Below, one piece after another: positions 54,901 through 63,028 of a DNA stretch of 64,000 bases (positions are counted from its first letter, which is position 1; each line of letters begins with the position of its first letter). The DNA is taken from the NCBI GenBank assembly GCA_049340005.1, contig JBMPIY010000002.1; one strand, given 5' to 3'. This stretch comes from CAXBDP01 sp963974465 (lineage in GTDB: Bacteria; Bacteroidota; Bacteroidia; Cytophagales; Cyclobacteriaceae). The notes under the pieces are model-generated. The model saw nothing but the letters and a program-made list of their open reading frames with translations, did not search any database and was not told the origin of the DNA. The position numbers were made by a program, and so were the translations under genes.

Positions 54901-55447
54901 AGATATCGTGCACAATAGAGTACTCAGAGCTTAGGTCGTCTGGCAATAGCAGGTCAGTATAGTCATTGATTTCCTCAAAAAGGAAGGGTAGAATTCTATG
55001 TAAGTGATTACAAACTGCAATGAGTAGGAGCTTGAAAACCTCATTTTGAGGATTTGGACTTGGTACTTTTCCATCCAACAGGTCGAATATTCTCTGTCTA
55101 TCCACCCGCAATTCTTCCGATATATGTCCTTGCTTGGCATCTTCTACAATCTCTGGTGTGGTGAATCCTTCCTTAGGAGATAGTACTCCCAAGCCCAATG
55201 GCTGGAAGTCATTCACATCCATAAACCTTAGTGCCATAAGTCGGTTAAACCACGTGTAGGCTACTTTATCAATTACTTGATTTTTGGAACTTCTTTGTAT
55301 CTCTTCCTTGAGTTTTAGAATCTGAGCTTGCTTTTCCCTGAGCTCTGCTGAGTCGGTCTTCAATACATATTCTAGCCTTGCTTGTACTTGGGTAAGTAGT
55401 TTACGTCTTGCAGCTTGAGCAAATTTTTTGAGGTGGTTGGTGTTCAT
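51929..55447 (-). CDS. pglX: BREX adenine-specific DNA methyltransferase PglX
   Basis: This 1172-residue protein matches BREX type 1 PglX (BrxX) in length. It has a SAM-binding motif in FFEPCTGSGHILSYAFDVF (about 290) and the catalytic NPPYISSS (about 429-436), typical of a gamma-class N6-adenine methyltransferase, with a large C-terminal specificity region. PglX marks host DNA at a non-palindromic site; unmarked phage DNA is blocked. It overlaps brxC by one base. One CCTCCCGC octamer lies just upstream in brxC (55491). Confidence 0.93.
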   Translation of the reverse strand: MNTNHLKKFAQAARRKLLTQVQARLEYVLKTDSAELREKQAQILKLKEEIQRSSKNQVIDKVAYTWFNRLMALRFMDVNDFQPLGLGVLSPKEGFTTPEIVEDAKQGHISEELRVDRQRIFDLLDGKVPSPNPQNEVFKLLLIAVCNHLHRILPFLFEEINDYTDLLLPDDLSSEYSIVHDILEGMQIEDCKEVEIIGWLYQFYVSEWNDELIRSKKVYKKNELAPASQLFTPRWIVQYMVDNTLGQLWTEMQPNTKITNELEFYIKPAYKEQLQTRTKKSIEEITFFEPCTGSGHILSYAFDVFYKMYEEEGYNPSEIPELIITKNLFGVDIDQRAAQLASFVLIMKGRQKNRRFLRTVESKNITPNIHFYQDFEFDEKFKNATALGSLIRVEPKDLNVLKLDKGTLFGERQELVNNLYQLLGQRYDVVVTNPPYISSSRMEGSLKQYVEATYSETKSDLFATFILRCLELCNEDGLTGYMTPFVWMFISSYEKLRTNLIDHHFINNLIQLEYSGFDGATVPICTFTLRNKVIPEGKGSYIRLSDFKGSQNQAPKTLEAIQNPSCGWFYTAYQKDYAKMPGSPIGYWIGEITLNVINKVKTLKTFSEARMGLATGNNSKFIRRWQEMSFVSIGLNFTNRIDANDSGIKWFPYAKGGKFRRWYGNNEYVVNWHLDGNELQNTMHPSGKRVWAHNFNLDNIFKPSITWSDITSGLLSARINNEGFLFDGSGTCAFFKEEKFRLPVLGLLNTSFVKDYSKILNPTLHFQPGDFRKLPFKNELINEEFVRTVKNCIVVSKFDWDSYEISWNYLSNWIANNNSNELEESFDLYKQYWTNKFFQLHKNEEELNRQFIEIYGLQEELTPDVPLEEITILQEELNRGSLKAQNTQLERDPATGLVTSYDDIQLSFDAQEVMAQFISYAVGCMFGRYSLDQEGLILANQGETLEDYLRILSESGKQASFLPDDDNIIPILDDEWFEDDIVNRFKEFLKVSFGEKYFDRNLEFLESCIGKDIRKYFLKDFYKDHISRYKKRPIYWMFSSPKGSFNVLIYLHRYTSDTLSQILSQYLNPFQEKIKAHVNHLDHIIETGNSTEQVRAQKEKEKLRVILLELQEYERDIFYPLASKRISIDLDDGVLVNYNKFGNAIKEVAGLNDKKTKTKVRGFDWIDVSEII

Positions 55448-58400
55448 TAGAGGCTAATTCTTCGGTTTTCCTTAATTTGTTTTTTAAATACCTCCCGCAT
55501 TTTTTCTAGGTAGGCGTCCACATCTTCCTCTGTTCTCAATTCTCGCTGCTCAAAGGGTACTTTTAGGTTGTTTGCTTTAATATAATGAACCGTGGGTTCT
55601 GCTACTTTACCACCATCGCTTTCTCTCACTTTATTTGCCAATCGGTGTAGTTCGGTAAGCTGGCTTACCAGTAATTCATCATTTACTCTTCGGCCAATTT
55701 CCCTTAGTGAACTAATAAAACGCTGAGTGTCCACCTTACTTTTTTCCTGTTTAAAAGGTGACAGTATTGCCTGTTGTTGTAGCGAATCTAGCTCTTCAAA
55801 ATTTTCATTATTCGTTAAAGTGGAAATAGCATCCTCTATACATTGTAAGGTGGCTTTTCGCTCGACATCAATCTTTTGAATTACCTTTTCGGAGAGGGTA
55901 TCCATTGCGTGCTTGGCTTCTTGCAGCAGATTACCAAAGTATGGTTTAGGGTGATTGAGGACATCCTGGAGAACTTTCAGTTCCTCGCTGTCTACATAGT
56001 GAAAATTAGAAGTATCACCCGTGGCGGTGGTTCTAATGCCATCGTAGATACTTTTCTGTCCACTATTCATAAACCTGCGTACAGGATCCAATGCATCTTC
56101 CTTAAAATCTAGCAAGAGATCCTCATAGTTTTTTACCTCTCTCAATATATGACTATAGTCTTTGCTTATGAGGTTGTGTATTTGTTCTCTTGTCTCCTCT
56201 AATGAAACTAAGAAAGGATAGCTACCTTTTTGTCTCAGTAGATCATCAATCTCTGATCGAGTAATTTTAAGCTTTTCTTTAAAGTCACTAGCGATATCTT
56301 TTCCTAAGGATAACCCTGAGGATTGATCGAAAAACTCAGAGTATAGTTCTTTAAGCGCTCTCACTTTGGAAGGATCCTCTGGCTCCTGCACTTGTGCTAG
56401 GGTATTATGATGATGTGAACTGTTGATCAATGCACGAGATGCTTCTGTGGTATCTAGCAAATTGCTGTCTTGCTTTAGTTCTATCTGTCCACGTCGGTAT
56501 AGTTTGGCTACATTAGCCCATACCGCATTGGGATACCATCCATAAGGTCTCCTACCAAGTACGTCTTTAAGTTCGCCCAAGCTGGTACGTTCAGAACGTG
56601 CCTTCCTTCTATTGATTTGGTTTAAGATTTCACTCTCAGCCTCTGTAATGGTTTGCTCTATTTTAAAGAGTTCTGCTTGTGTGGAAAGAAGTATTTCATT
56701 GATGGAGGACTCGGTGTAGGTAGTATGTCCCAACATCCTGAGATTAGGGTACACATTTTTTACCAATATCTGGAAGGCTACGTGCACTCTAGCACGACCA
56801 TCTGTAGTTGGATTTAACTCCTGTTTGCTCCCATTGATATACACATCCGACTCGGATAGGAGCTTGCTCGCAAGTGTAATTAGGTTTCGTCTTCTCTCGC
56901 CATTTTGTACTTGTCGCTCGTGCAAAATACGTCTGCGCTCTGCTTTTAAGGTAGATGTCTGGCTTTGTTTTACGTATTTATTGGTTTTGAGAAAGGTATT
57001 CAGATCTTTAATAAAAACAGGGTTTGGCGGTAATACCATTCTCATTACCGTGGTACCCATCGTTTGCGATTGCAAGGAAAGTGTCTCTTTGTAAATGGGA
57101 TTACGCTCAGTAATGATTTCTATCCCTAGTTCCTTTTCCCTACCTACGGTGGCATCGTCTATGATTGGCATAAAATCATAGTGCTGTTTGTTGTCCGTAA
57201 ATTGGATCTTATTGTCTTTGATAATTTCATCAAAGAAGAGTTCCTTCAGCTGCAAAGTGACTGCGGAATCATCAATATCCATATCCTTAATTTCTGTCTC
57301 TACGTCCTTTTCCTCATTGGTCATGAATTCGTAGAAATCACTGTTTCTTTGAATATAGTTTTGGTTTTCAAGGATATTCAATGCTTTCTCTACCTTATCT
57401 TCATGTGCTTTGATATCGATATCCAAATGATCAATTAGCAGAACAGAAATGTTCCGTTTGGTAGCTTTGAAACTTCCATAATACTTGATCATAAAAAGGG
57501 TTTTCAGCACCTGTATAGCAAAGAGATCGCTCAGGTTGTTCTCAGCCAATTGAATGGAGCTCTGAATTTCACCTCTCAACTCACTTCGAATACCCTCAAA
57601 CATTAAGTCAAAACTCACAAGAGCTTTTCCTTTTTTTTCCGATACCTTTTTGATTACCTGCTGGAAAACACTCAGCATGGATCTTTCCCCGACGGATGCA
57701 TGTTTTCCTTGAAATGCGTTGTGACTAGAAAGGGCTCTGCGGCACTGCTGAAACAAATCGAACTGATAAGGCAAGAAAGGATACTTCCTCACAAAATCAT
57801 CACTTCCCTTAAATCCCTTGAATTGGACACCTGCATCCGAAAATGAGATAAGTGTACCTAAATGAGTTTTTTCAATCTCGTATAGTTCTGCAAGTGTAGG
57901 TTCAGCGGTTTCTTTCTTTTTAAGTAGCCTCTTTTCGATCACCTCATCCACATTGGCCGAAGTGAGTGGGATTTTGATGGCAAATCGGTCTTGGATACGT
58001 GAAAAATCGCTCTGCTGACTCTTGGTCATATCACCCAGTATCTTCTCCATGTCCTCTTGAGAAGTAACCAAGACCCACGATCTACCCTTAGTTTTGGTAG
58101 CCAAGGTCTCTGCAATGGTTTGTAGATTTAGCATCAGTCTAGTATTGTCGCTGATGTATTGGCCTACTTCATCTACAAAAAAATTGAGCCTGAAATGTGG
58201 ACCTTTAGATTCAATGTATTCTAAAACTCGCTCACAAAAGTGCTCTATGGACTGTTTGTTTCTATCTTCAATTTCATCTAAAATATCCTCGTAGCTTTCT
58301 GCTTTTTTACCATTTATCTCAGCCAATACTTCCGCTATTGTATCTGTAACCAGTGGATCATAATAATCAATACGAGCTTCTTTCCATACCTTATCACTTT

Positions 58401-58947
58401 TGGAATTGAAGCGGGAGGTAAAGTCTTCTAATTGATTGTTCCGCTGTAGCCACAATTCAAATTCTGCCACATGAGGCTGGTATCCATAGAGACCAAGGTG
58501 ATCATAGAAAACTTTATAAAATACGCTTAATATGGCATTAGCATCTGTTTTAGAAGTAATTTGAGCTTGCTGATCGATATTAAACAGAATGGATTCGGAT
58601 GGTATGCGGGTAGATTTAAGTACATCTCCTTTTAGGATATCATCTTTTTCGATATTCTCAGAAAACAGTTCACCTACATGGTAATCATCCACTGCTTTGT
58701 TTTCCAATACGAAAGATAAGATTTTGAGCAAGTGAGATTTACCACTACCAAAGAACCCTGAAATCCAAACTCCATTGGCAACAGTATAATCATTATATGC
58801 ACTAAAGAACCCTCGGATTTTATTTTTAATCTCATTTGTAATCACATATTCGACTACTTCATTTGATATATTCGCTTCATCGTCTGCTTTTATTACAGTT
58901 TCAATGGTACGGTCAATGTCTTTTTCGAAAATGTCCTTGATTATCAT
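55447..58947 (-). CDS. brxC: BREX ATPase BrxC
   Basis: The 1166-residue protein has a Walker A motif GFFGSGKSH (about 64-72) near the N-terminus, followed by VFLNFFVDEVGQYISD-type Walker B (LNFFVDEVGQYISDN), and a long C-terminal region with coiled coils. This is the PglY/BrxC P-loop ATPase of type 1 BREX. It overlaps brxB by 4 bp and pglX by 1 bp. Octamers lie at 55491 and 58411. Confidence 0.92.
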   Translation of the reverse strand: MIIKDIFEKDIDRTIETVIKADDEANISNEVVEYVITNEIKNKIRGFFSAYNDYTVANGVWISGFFGSGKSHLLKILSFVLENKAVDDYHVGELFSENIEKDDILKGDVLKSTRIPSESILFNIDQQAQITSKTDANAILSVFYKVFYDHLGLYGYQPHVAEFELWLQRNNQLEDFTSRFNSKSDKVWKEARIDYYDPLVTDTIAEVLAEINGKKAESYEDILDEIEDRNKQSIEHFCERVLEYIESKGPHFRLNFFVDEVGQYISDNTRLMLNLQTIAETLATKTKGRSWVLVTSQEDMEKILGDMTKSQQSDFSRIQDRFAIKIPLTSANVDEVIEKRLLKKKETAEPTLAELYEIEKTHLGTLISFSDAGVQFKGFKGSDDFVRKYPFLPYQFDLFQQCRRALSSHNAFQGKHASVGERSMLSVFQQVIKKVSEKKGKALVSFDLMFEGIRSELRGEIQSSIQLAENNLSDLFAIQVLKTLFMIKYYGSFKATKRNISVLLIDHLDIDIKAHEDKVEKALNILENQNYIQRNSDFYEFMTNEEKDVETEIKDMDIDDSAVTLQLKELFFDEIIKDNKIQFTDNKQHYDFMPIIDDATVGREKELGIEIITERNPIYKETLSLQSQTMGTTVMRMVLPPNPVFIKDLNTFLKTNKYVKQSQTSTLKAERRRILHERQVQNGERRRNLITLASKLLSESDVYINGSKQELNPTTDGRARVHVAFQILVKNVYPNLRMLGHTTYTESSINEILLSTQAELFKIEQTITEAESEILNQINRRKARSERTSLGELKDVLGRRPYGWYPNAVWANVAKLYRRGQIELKQDSNLLDTTEASRALINSSHHHNTLAQVQEPEDPSKVRALKELYSEFFDQSSGLSLGKDIASDFKEKLKITRSEIDDLLRQKGSYPFLVSLEETREQIHNLISKDYSHILREVKNYEDLLLDFKEDALDPVRRFMNSGQKSIYDGIRTTATGDTSNFHYVDSEELKVLQDVLNHPKPYFGNLLQEAKHAMDTLSEKVIQKIDVERKATLQCIEDAISTLTNNENFEELDSLQQQAILSPFKQEKSKVDTQRFISSLREIGRRVNDELLVSQLTELHRLANKVRESDGGKVAEPTVHYIKANNLKVPFEQRELRTEEDVDAYLEKMREVFKKQIKENRRISL

Positions 58948-59525
58948 GCTTTGATTGATTCAATGTTGAAAGCTCGGTAGTAATTATCGTCCTTTAGTAA
59001 GCCAAATAAATTAAGTGAATGCCCATTGTACTCGCCAGGGAAAAAGGTAATTGTAGGCGCATCCTTAGCTACAGATTGTAGATTGTTTAGGATGTTGTGA
59101 GAGCGGATATAAGGAAAAACCAAGCCTACACCAGTAATGAAATAGATTTGAGCATCTGATTCCATTATGAGCGTTTTTATTCTTGGTAATAATACTTCAT
59201 GGATATTTAGGGCAGACTGTAAGGCACGCAAAAACTTCTCAGAACCTTTGGTCTTCTCTACCTTAAACAGACGATCAATACCACCCTTATCTTCAAGTAT
59301 TTGGCAAGCAATATCAAATAAATTGATTTCCAATACATTGATCCCTTGCGTACTAAGTTTATTTTTTAGCCTTTTTATTTCTTCACGAACACGGATCTCA
59401 TCCTTCGCTGAATAAGAAGATATGAAAAAGGGAATTTCACCACCCAAGGCTTCTTTCTGTAGAAAACTCTTGGTAGATGCAATGTTGTATATATGATTAA
59501 ATTTTCTTCCTAGTGTATCCATCAA
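58944..59525 (-). CDS. brxB: BREX protein BrxB (DUF1788)
   Basis: This 193-residue protein matches the DUF1788 family by length and by the segments GGEIPFFISSYSAKDEIRVREEIKRL (about 28-53) and VYFITGVGLVFPYIRSHNILNNL-type sequence (ITGVGLVFPYIRSH). It is a core component of type 1 BREX, of unclear biochemical role. It lies 3 bp after brxA and overlaps brxC by 4 bp. Confidence 0.9.
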   Translation of the reverse strand: MMDTLGRKFNHIYNIASTKSFLQKEALGGEIPFFISSYSAKDEIRVREEIKRLKNKLSTQGINVLEINLFDIACQILEDKGGIDRLFKVEKTKGSEKFLRALQSALNIHEVLLPRIKTLIMESDAQIYFITGVGLVFPYIRSHNILNNLQSVAKDAPTITFFPGEYNGHSLNLFGLLKDDNYYRAFNIESIKA

Positions 59526-59528
59526 TTT

Positions 59529-60113
59529 TTAAAAATTGTAATTGTTGATTTCCTCATCACTCAAAAGAAAAATTTCCAACCATTTAATATTATCACTTTT
59601 AATCGCTCTCACTGTTTCAGGTTCTAAAATTTGATATTGGAGCACCCTCTCTTTTGTAGAATTGATAATTCCAGCTTGTTCCAAAATGCGAAAAGTTACT
59701 TGTTTTATCTTATCCGACGTGAGGTCAGTAATTTCCTCAAGCTCAGGATGGTCTTGTTGTTTTCTTCTAAAAAATGATAAGTATTCGCCATCTGTGATTT
59801 GATAGTCCATGAGAACCATTTTCTCCCTCAATACCTCCGTTACAAACTCCCTTAAGAATTCATACAATTTACAGGAAGCTAGAAAGGCAATCTGTTTCTG
59901 TACCAAAGAATTTCCTTCCAAAAGAACCTCAATTTGCTCTTCAGTTAAGGTTGCCAATCTCTTTTTATACTCTTTCCCTTTTCTTCGTTTAGAGGAAATC
60001 TTTCCTGAACGGTCCTCTGGGAGGATCCCTCTTTCAATTTTAAGTAAATTCACCATTTCCTGTACTTGCAGAGAAGCCGCTGTAAAGGAAAGCTCGTATT
60101 TAGAATAAGTCAT
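59529..60113 (-). CDS. brxA: BREX protein BrxA (DUF1819)
   Basis: I prefer the ATG at 60113 (MTYSKYELSF), because a -7 element at 60133-60140 would place the transcript start only a few bases before the alternative ATG at 60122. The 194-residue protein has a winged-helix-like, basic region (GKISSKRRKGKEYKKRL) typical of DUF1819 and the body IAFLASCKLYEFLREFVTEVL. BrxA is a small DNA-binding protein that begins the BREX operon. It is the first gene of the type 1 set. Confidence 0.88.
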   Translation of the reverse strand: MTYSKYELSFTAASLQVQEMVNLLKIERGILPEDRSGKISSKRRKGKEYKKRLATLTEEQIEVLLEGNSLVQKQIAFLASCKLYEFLREFVTEVLREKMVLMDYQITDGEYLSFFRRKQQDHPELEEITDLTSDKIKQVTFRILEQAGIINSTKERVLQYQILEPETVRAIKSDNIKWLEIFLLSDEEINNYNF

Positions 60114-60122
60114 GAAAATCAT

Positions 60123-60507
60123 CTTTGATACTCAAAGCTAAGGTGAACAATCCTAAAATTGGTAATTAACACTCTTAAAGGTTTTCGCTATTTGAATATC
60201 TTCAGGAGTTCTCCAATTTAGTTATATTTCGTTAAATTATTATTCATTTATCCGTGAAAGTATTAAAAATCCCTCTTGCAAAAAGGTGAATTAACTTAAA
60301 TAAATCAGTTAGTTCCTAGTGGGTCAAGAAATTTGATTGGAGGGTATAGACGGGTCGTATTATCGTAATTTAGGTTACTAGCTCAATATCTTACTTTGAT
60401 TTGGGTTGAAATTGAGGGTCTAAAAAAATTAGTGAAAATTATTATAGTCGATTGTGCCATTGTAAAGCTAGACTAGCCCTTAAATCTAGCTCAACTAAAA
60501 TCTATTT
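60123..60507. other. Gene-free stretch upstream of brxA
   Basis: This 385-bp A/T-rich interval holds the possible brxA -7 element and separates brxA from the DarTG-linked gene at 60508. I see no supportable ORF and no strong terminator. Confidence 0.6.
60133..60140 (-). promoter_or_regulatory. Possible -7 element of the BREX operon
   Basis: On the minus strand TAGCTTTG (complement of 60133-60140) fits TAnnTTTG. No TTTG is seen at the right distance upstream, so this is tentative. Confidence 0.35.
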
Positions 60508-61125
60508 TTATGATTTATTTTTGTTTCGTTCAGTTTCAAACATTACTAACTCTATAGCCCTAGTCGGATAAATTCGATAGGGAAAATAACTTGATATCAG
60601 ATTGTGTAACTCTTTATAATTTTTGTGCTCAGATAATTTTTTAAGTTCGTCTAAGTATTCTAGATATAATTCGGGTTTATCTATTCCATAAGTACTTTTC
60701 TTTTGGGTTAAATATTTGAAAATATTACTATCCCAAATCGCATAATCCCTAGGATTTATAAAATGCAAAAGTTTTGAAAGTCCAACTAATGAATTGTTTA
60801 TGGCTTTCTTAAGAATTTTTAATTCAGATGGTGATAAAATGAGGCCACTTTTTACTGCATTTAGATATAAGATAACTTCATTCTTTTGGCTTAAATCCAA
60901 ATAAATTATGGTTGGCATCCAACCATACACAAAGTGACTTGCTACAATCAAGTTATGTTCATTGATCTCCCCTGCCCTTATATTTTCAAAATATTTTACA
61001 AATTCAGGATATGATACGCTATAAGAGTCGTTAGGCGAAAAAGTTACGTTTTTCGCATCATTGAGAACGGATTCAAATATTAAGTTTTTCAAATTGGTAT
61101 TAGTGGATACTACGGTTCTAACCAT
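60508..61125 (-). CDS. Unknown protein downstream of DarTG
   Basis: This 205-residue protein has no signal peptide or membrane span and is mainly helical. The segment GLSKLLHFINPRDYAIWDSNIFKYL (about 114-138) is a recurring pattern of helical hypothetical proteins whose function I do not know. It starts 32 bp after darG on the same strand and may be part of the DarTG transcript. No catalytic residues are seen. Confidence 0.6.
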   Translation of the reverse strand: MVRTVVSTNTNLKNLIFESVLNDAKNVTFSPNDSYSVSYPEFVKYFENIRAGEINEHNLIVASHFVYGWMPTIIYLDLSQKNEVILYLNAVKSGLILSPSELKILKKAINNSLVGLSKLLHFINPRDYAIWDSNIFKYLTQKKSTYGIDKPELYLEYLDELKKLSEHKNYKELHNLISSYFPYRIYPTRAIELVMFETERNKNKS

Positions 61126-61157
61126 GCCAGCTATTTCGGTGCAGCTGTGCCATTACC

Positions 61158-62192
61158 TCAGTTGAGGTGTAAATTTAAATTTTTGATTGCTATTTGAATA
61201 AACTTAGGGTTCGTAAATAAGGTCTTCTTGCGGTCGCTCCATTTTTCCAACTCCTTTGTAATTTCATCTTGGGTACTTGCATTCATTTCAGAGGAAACAA
61301 AATCAATTGTTGAAAGCAATTCCAAAGCAAAGGGAGAATAAAATCCAGCTAAGAATGTTTTTGTTTTTTCTACAGTAGTTTTGTAAGAACTGTTCTCAGA
61401 TTTTGCCAAAAATTCATTCACTTCCTTTTCAGCATCTATTATTAAACCTAATTCTTCAAATGGCTTTTTGTCCTTGGAGCTATAACCCATTATATAGCTC
61501 CCATTAAGATAATACAAAACGTGCTTCACCTTTCCAGAATATGGTCCATAAAAATTGGGTTGAAATTCCAACTTGAAAGAATCCTTGGCTCCGAAACGTT
61601 GTAGGAAGTAAGCAATTTTTTCAGAAGAAAACTCTGATACAAATTCACCGTTTCGAACCAATTCATACAAAACAGAAAGCAACATAGCCCTTGCAGGTGT
61701 TAACTTAACTCGTTCCTTTTTTAAGACTTCCTGAATTGCTGCACTAGGCTCATATATGAAAACATGACAATCCACGTTAGTCAAATGCTTTTCCAATATT
61801 GGCTTCACCCTATTCCAATCCAACCCACCATTTCCAGAACCCAAAGGAGGAATAGCAATTGATTTAATATTTCTTTCCTTTATTACTTTTTTAAGTTCAA
61901 TTAAGCCTGTCTCGATGAATTGATATTCAGAAGGCAAACGCCAATTTGTTTTCGTGGGAAAATTGATGATGATTTTTTTTCCTGCCAATAGTGATTCCTC
62001 CTCAGTAACCAATAATTTTCCTACTTTGACTTCATTATCCTTGCATGCCTTGGCATAGATTTTAAAATTATTGGGAAACATGTTTTTAAACTGCAAAGCA
62101 ATTCCTTTTCCCATTACACCCACCGTGTTAACAGTGTTGACTAAAGCTTCTGCTTTACTATCTAATAAATTGCCTGTTTGGTAGTGTATCAT
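61158..62192 (-). CDS. darG: DarG macrodomain antitoxin
   Basis: The 344-residue protein starts with a macrodomain (about 1-155): GNLLDSKAEALVNTVNTVGVMGKGIALQFK for the ADP-ribose pocket, and IAIPPLGSGNGGLDW. DarG removes ADP-ribose from thymidine in DNA, reversing DarT. The C-terminal part (about 160-344) matches the DarT-binding domain found in full-length DarG, including FGAKDSFKLEFQPNFYGPYSGKV. It follows darT by 3 bp. Confidence 0.92.
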   Translation of the reverse strand: MIHYQTGNLLDSKAEALVNTVNTVGVMGKGIALQFKNMFPNNFKIYAKACKDNEVKVGKLLVTEEESLLAGKKIIINFPTKTNWRLPSEYQFIETGLIELKKVIKERNIKSIAIPPLGSGNGGLDWNRVKPILEKHLTNVDCHVFIYEPSAAIQEVLKKERVKLTPARAMLLSVLYELVRNGEFVSEFSSEKIAYFLQRFGAKDSFKLEFQPNFYGPYSGKVKHVLYYLNGSYIMGYSSKDKKPFEELGLIIDAEKEVNEFLAKSENSSYKTTVEKTKTFLAGFYSPFALELLSTIDFVSSEMNASTQDEITKELEKWSDRKKTLFTNPKFIQIAIKNLNLHLN

Positions 62193-62195
62193 ATT

Positions 62196-62819
62196 TTAAA
62201 AATAATATATTGGTCTAATATGAATGTTATCACTATTTGCACCAAATTTAATTAAGCAGTTTTTCGCTTTTTCGTTATAGGTATAAAAACCCAAAATAGC
62301 TTCTTTATTAATATCTCCCAAAACTAAAAACTCCGCTTCCTTTCTTCGCTTTTTATCCAAATCGTTTTCATCACGCCAATACTTTGCATTTATTGCATTC
62401 ATATCCAAAATGGTATCGATGTTTTGAATATCTCCAACGGTATATTGTGAGCTGAAACTATCAACAGCATGACCATCAGTGAATACAAATTCTAATTGCA
62501 TATTAATTATTTTTTGAACCGAACTAACACAATAAACAATATTTTCAGCAGGTGTGGGAGCTACCATATTAAATCCATTTTGCACCACATATAGCATTGG
62601 CGTTCTAACGCCAAAATAAAACGGAATGTATTCACCCAATTGTCTGCTGTTGTTTAATTTAAAATCATTTCGAGTTGTAATTAAACTTTTATCTCCAATT
62701 GGCACAAAATTAGGATTAGCATTTCTCGAAGTTGAATGTGTAATGCCGTATTCTAGAATATGCGGAATATTCTCTATATGAATCATTCTGTACAGATATT
62801 TTTTATTCAGGTCAGGCAT
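62196..62819 (-). CDS. darT: DarT DNA ADP-ribosyltransferase toxin
   Basis: The 207-residue protein shows the DarT fold. The NAD-contacting segment is LYRMIHIENIPHILEYGI (about 9-26), a conserved Arg lies in ITTRNDF (about 50), and the catalytic Glu is in RRKEAEFLV (about 163). DarT adds ADP-ribose to thymidine in single-stranded DNA and can act in phage defence by abortive infection. It is paired with darG 3 bp downstream. A possible -7 element (complement of 62824-62831, TATATTTG) is so close that the mRNA could be almost leaderless. Confidence 0.92.
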   Translation of the reverse strand: MPDLNKKYLYRMIHIENIPHILEYGITHSTSRNANPNFVPIGDKSLITTRNDFKLNNSRQLGEYIPFYFGVRTPMLYVVQNGFNMVAPTPAENIVYCVSSVQKIINMQLEFVFTDGHAVDSFSSQYTVGDIQNIDTILDMNAINAKYWRDENDLDKKRRKEAEFLVLGDINKEAILGFYTYNEKAKNCLIKFGANSDNIHIRPIYYF

Positions 62820-63028
62820 TCGGCAAATATACTAATTTCTCCTCTGTGAGTTTTTGTGGTTTGGGTTGGCCCATTTTAGCCTTCTCACAACATTTTACAT
62901 GCGACTTGAAGGAGATATCTCGACACACTTTAAAGTCAGACGATCAAAAGTTTATAGATACAAATTAATCATTTTTAGCGATAAAGCCACCAATACTTTT
63001 TCATAATTAGCTCAATTTTTCAGATACT

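Larger units (their letters stand above)
681..58418. repeat. Dispersed octamer GCGGGAGG / CCTCCCGC (about 32 copies)
   Basis: Plus-strand copies begin at 681, 2474, 7163, 10270, 13978, 22981, 24676, 25499, 29018, 29895, 31738, 32466, 37960, 39466, 42035, 48821 and 58411. Complement copies begin at 1116, 2802, 8809, 15613, 18665, 19778, 20745, 22518, 24147, 27725, 28478, 28832, 33429, 35705 and 55491. They fall in genes on both strands and in intergenic DNA. The base after the octamer (in GCGGGAGG orientation) is A, T or G but never C; the flanks are otherwise unconserved. The list was made by eye. Confidence 0.85.

Noticed and set aside
681..58418. GCGGGAGG as a plain Shine-Dalgarno sequence
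   Set aside because: Copies lie mostly inside genes in both orientations and far from start codons; this phylum rarely uses strong Shine-Dalgarno sites.
45045..60113. Classification as type 2 BREX (Pgl with PglW)
   Set aside because: No pglW kinase gene is present, while brxA, brxB, brxC and brxL are all found, which defines type 1.
62838..62848. CTCCTCTG matching the 3' end of tRNA-Ser, as a possible attachment repeat
   Set aside because: Only 8 bases match and the flanks differ; such a match is expected by chance in this much sequence.
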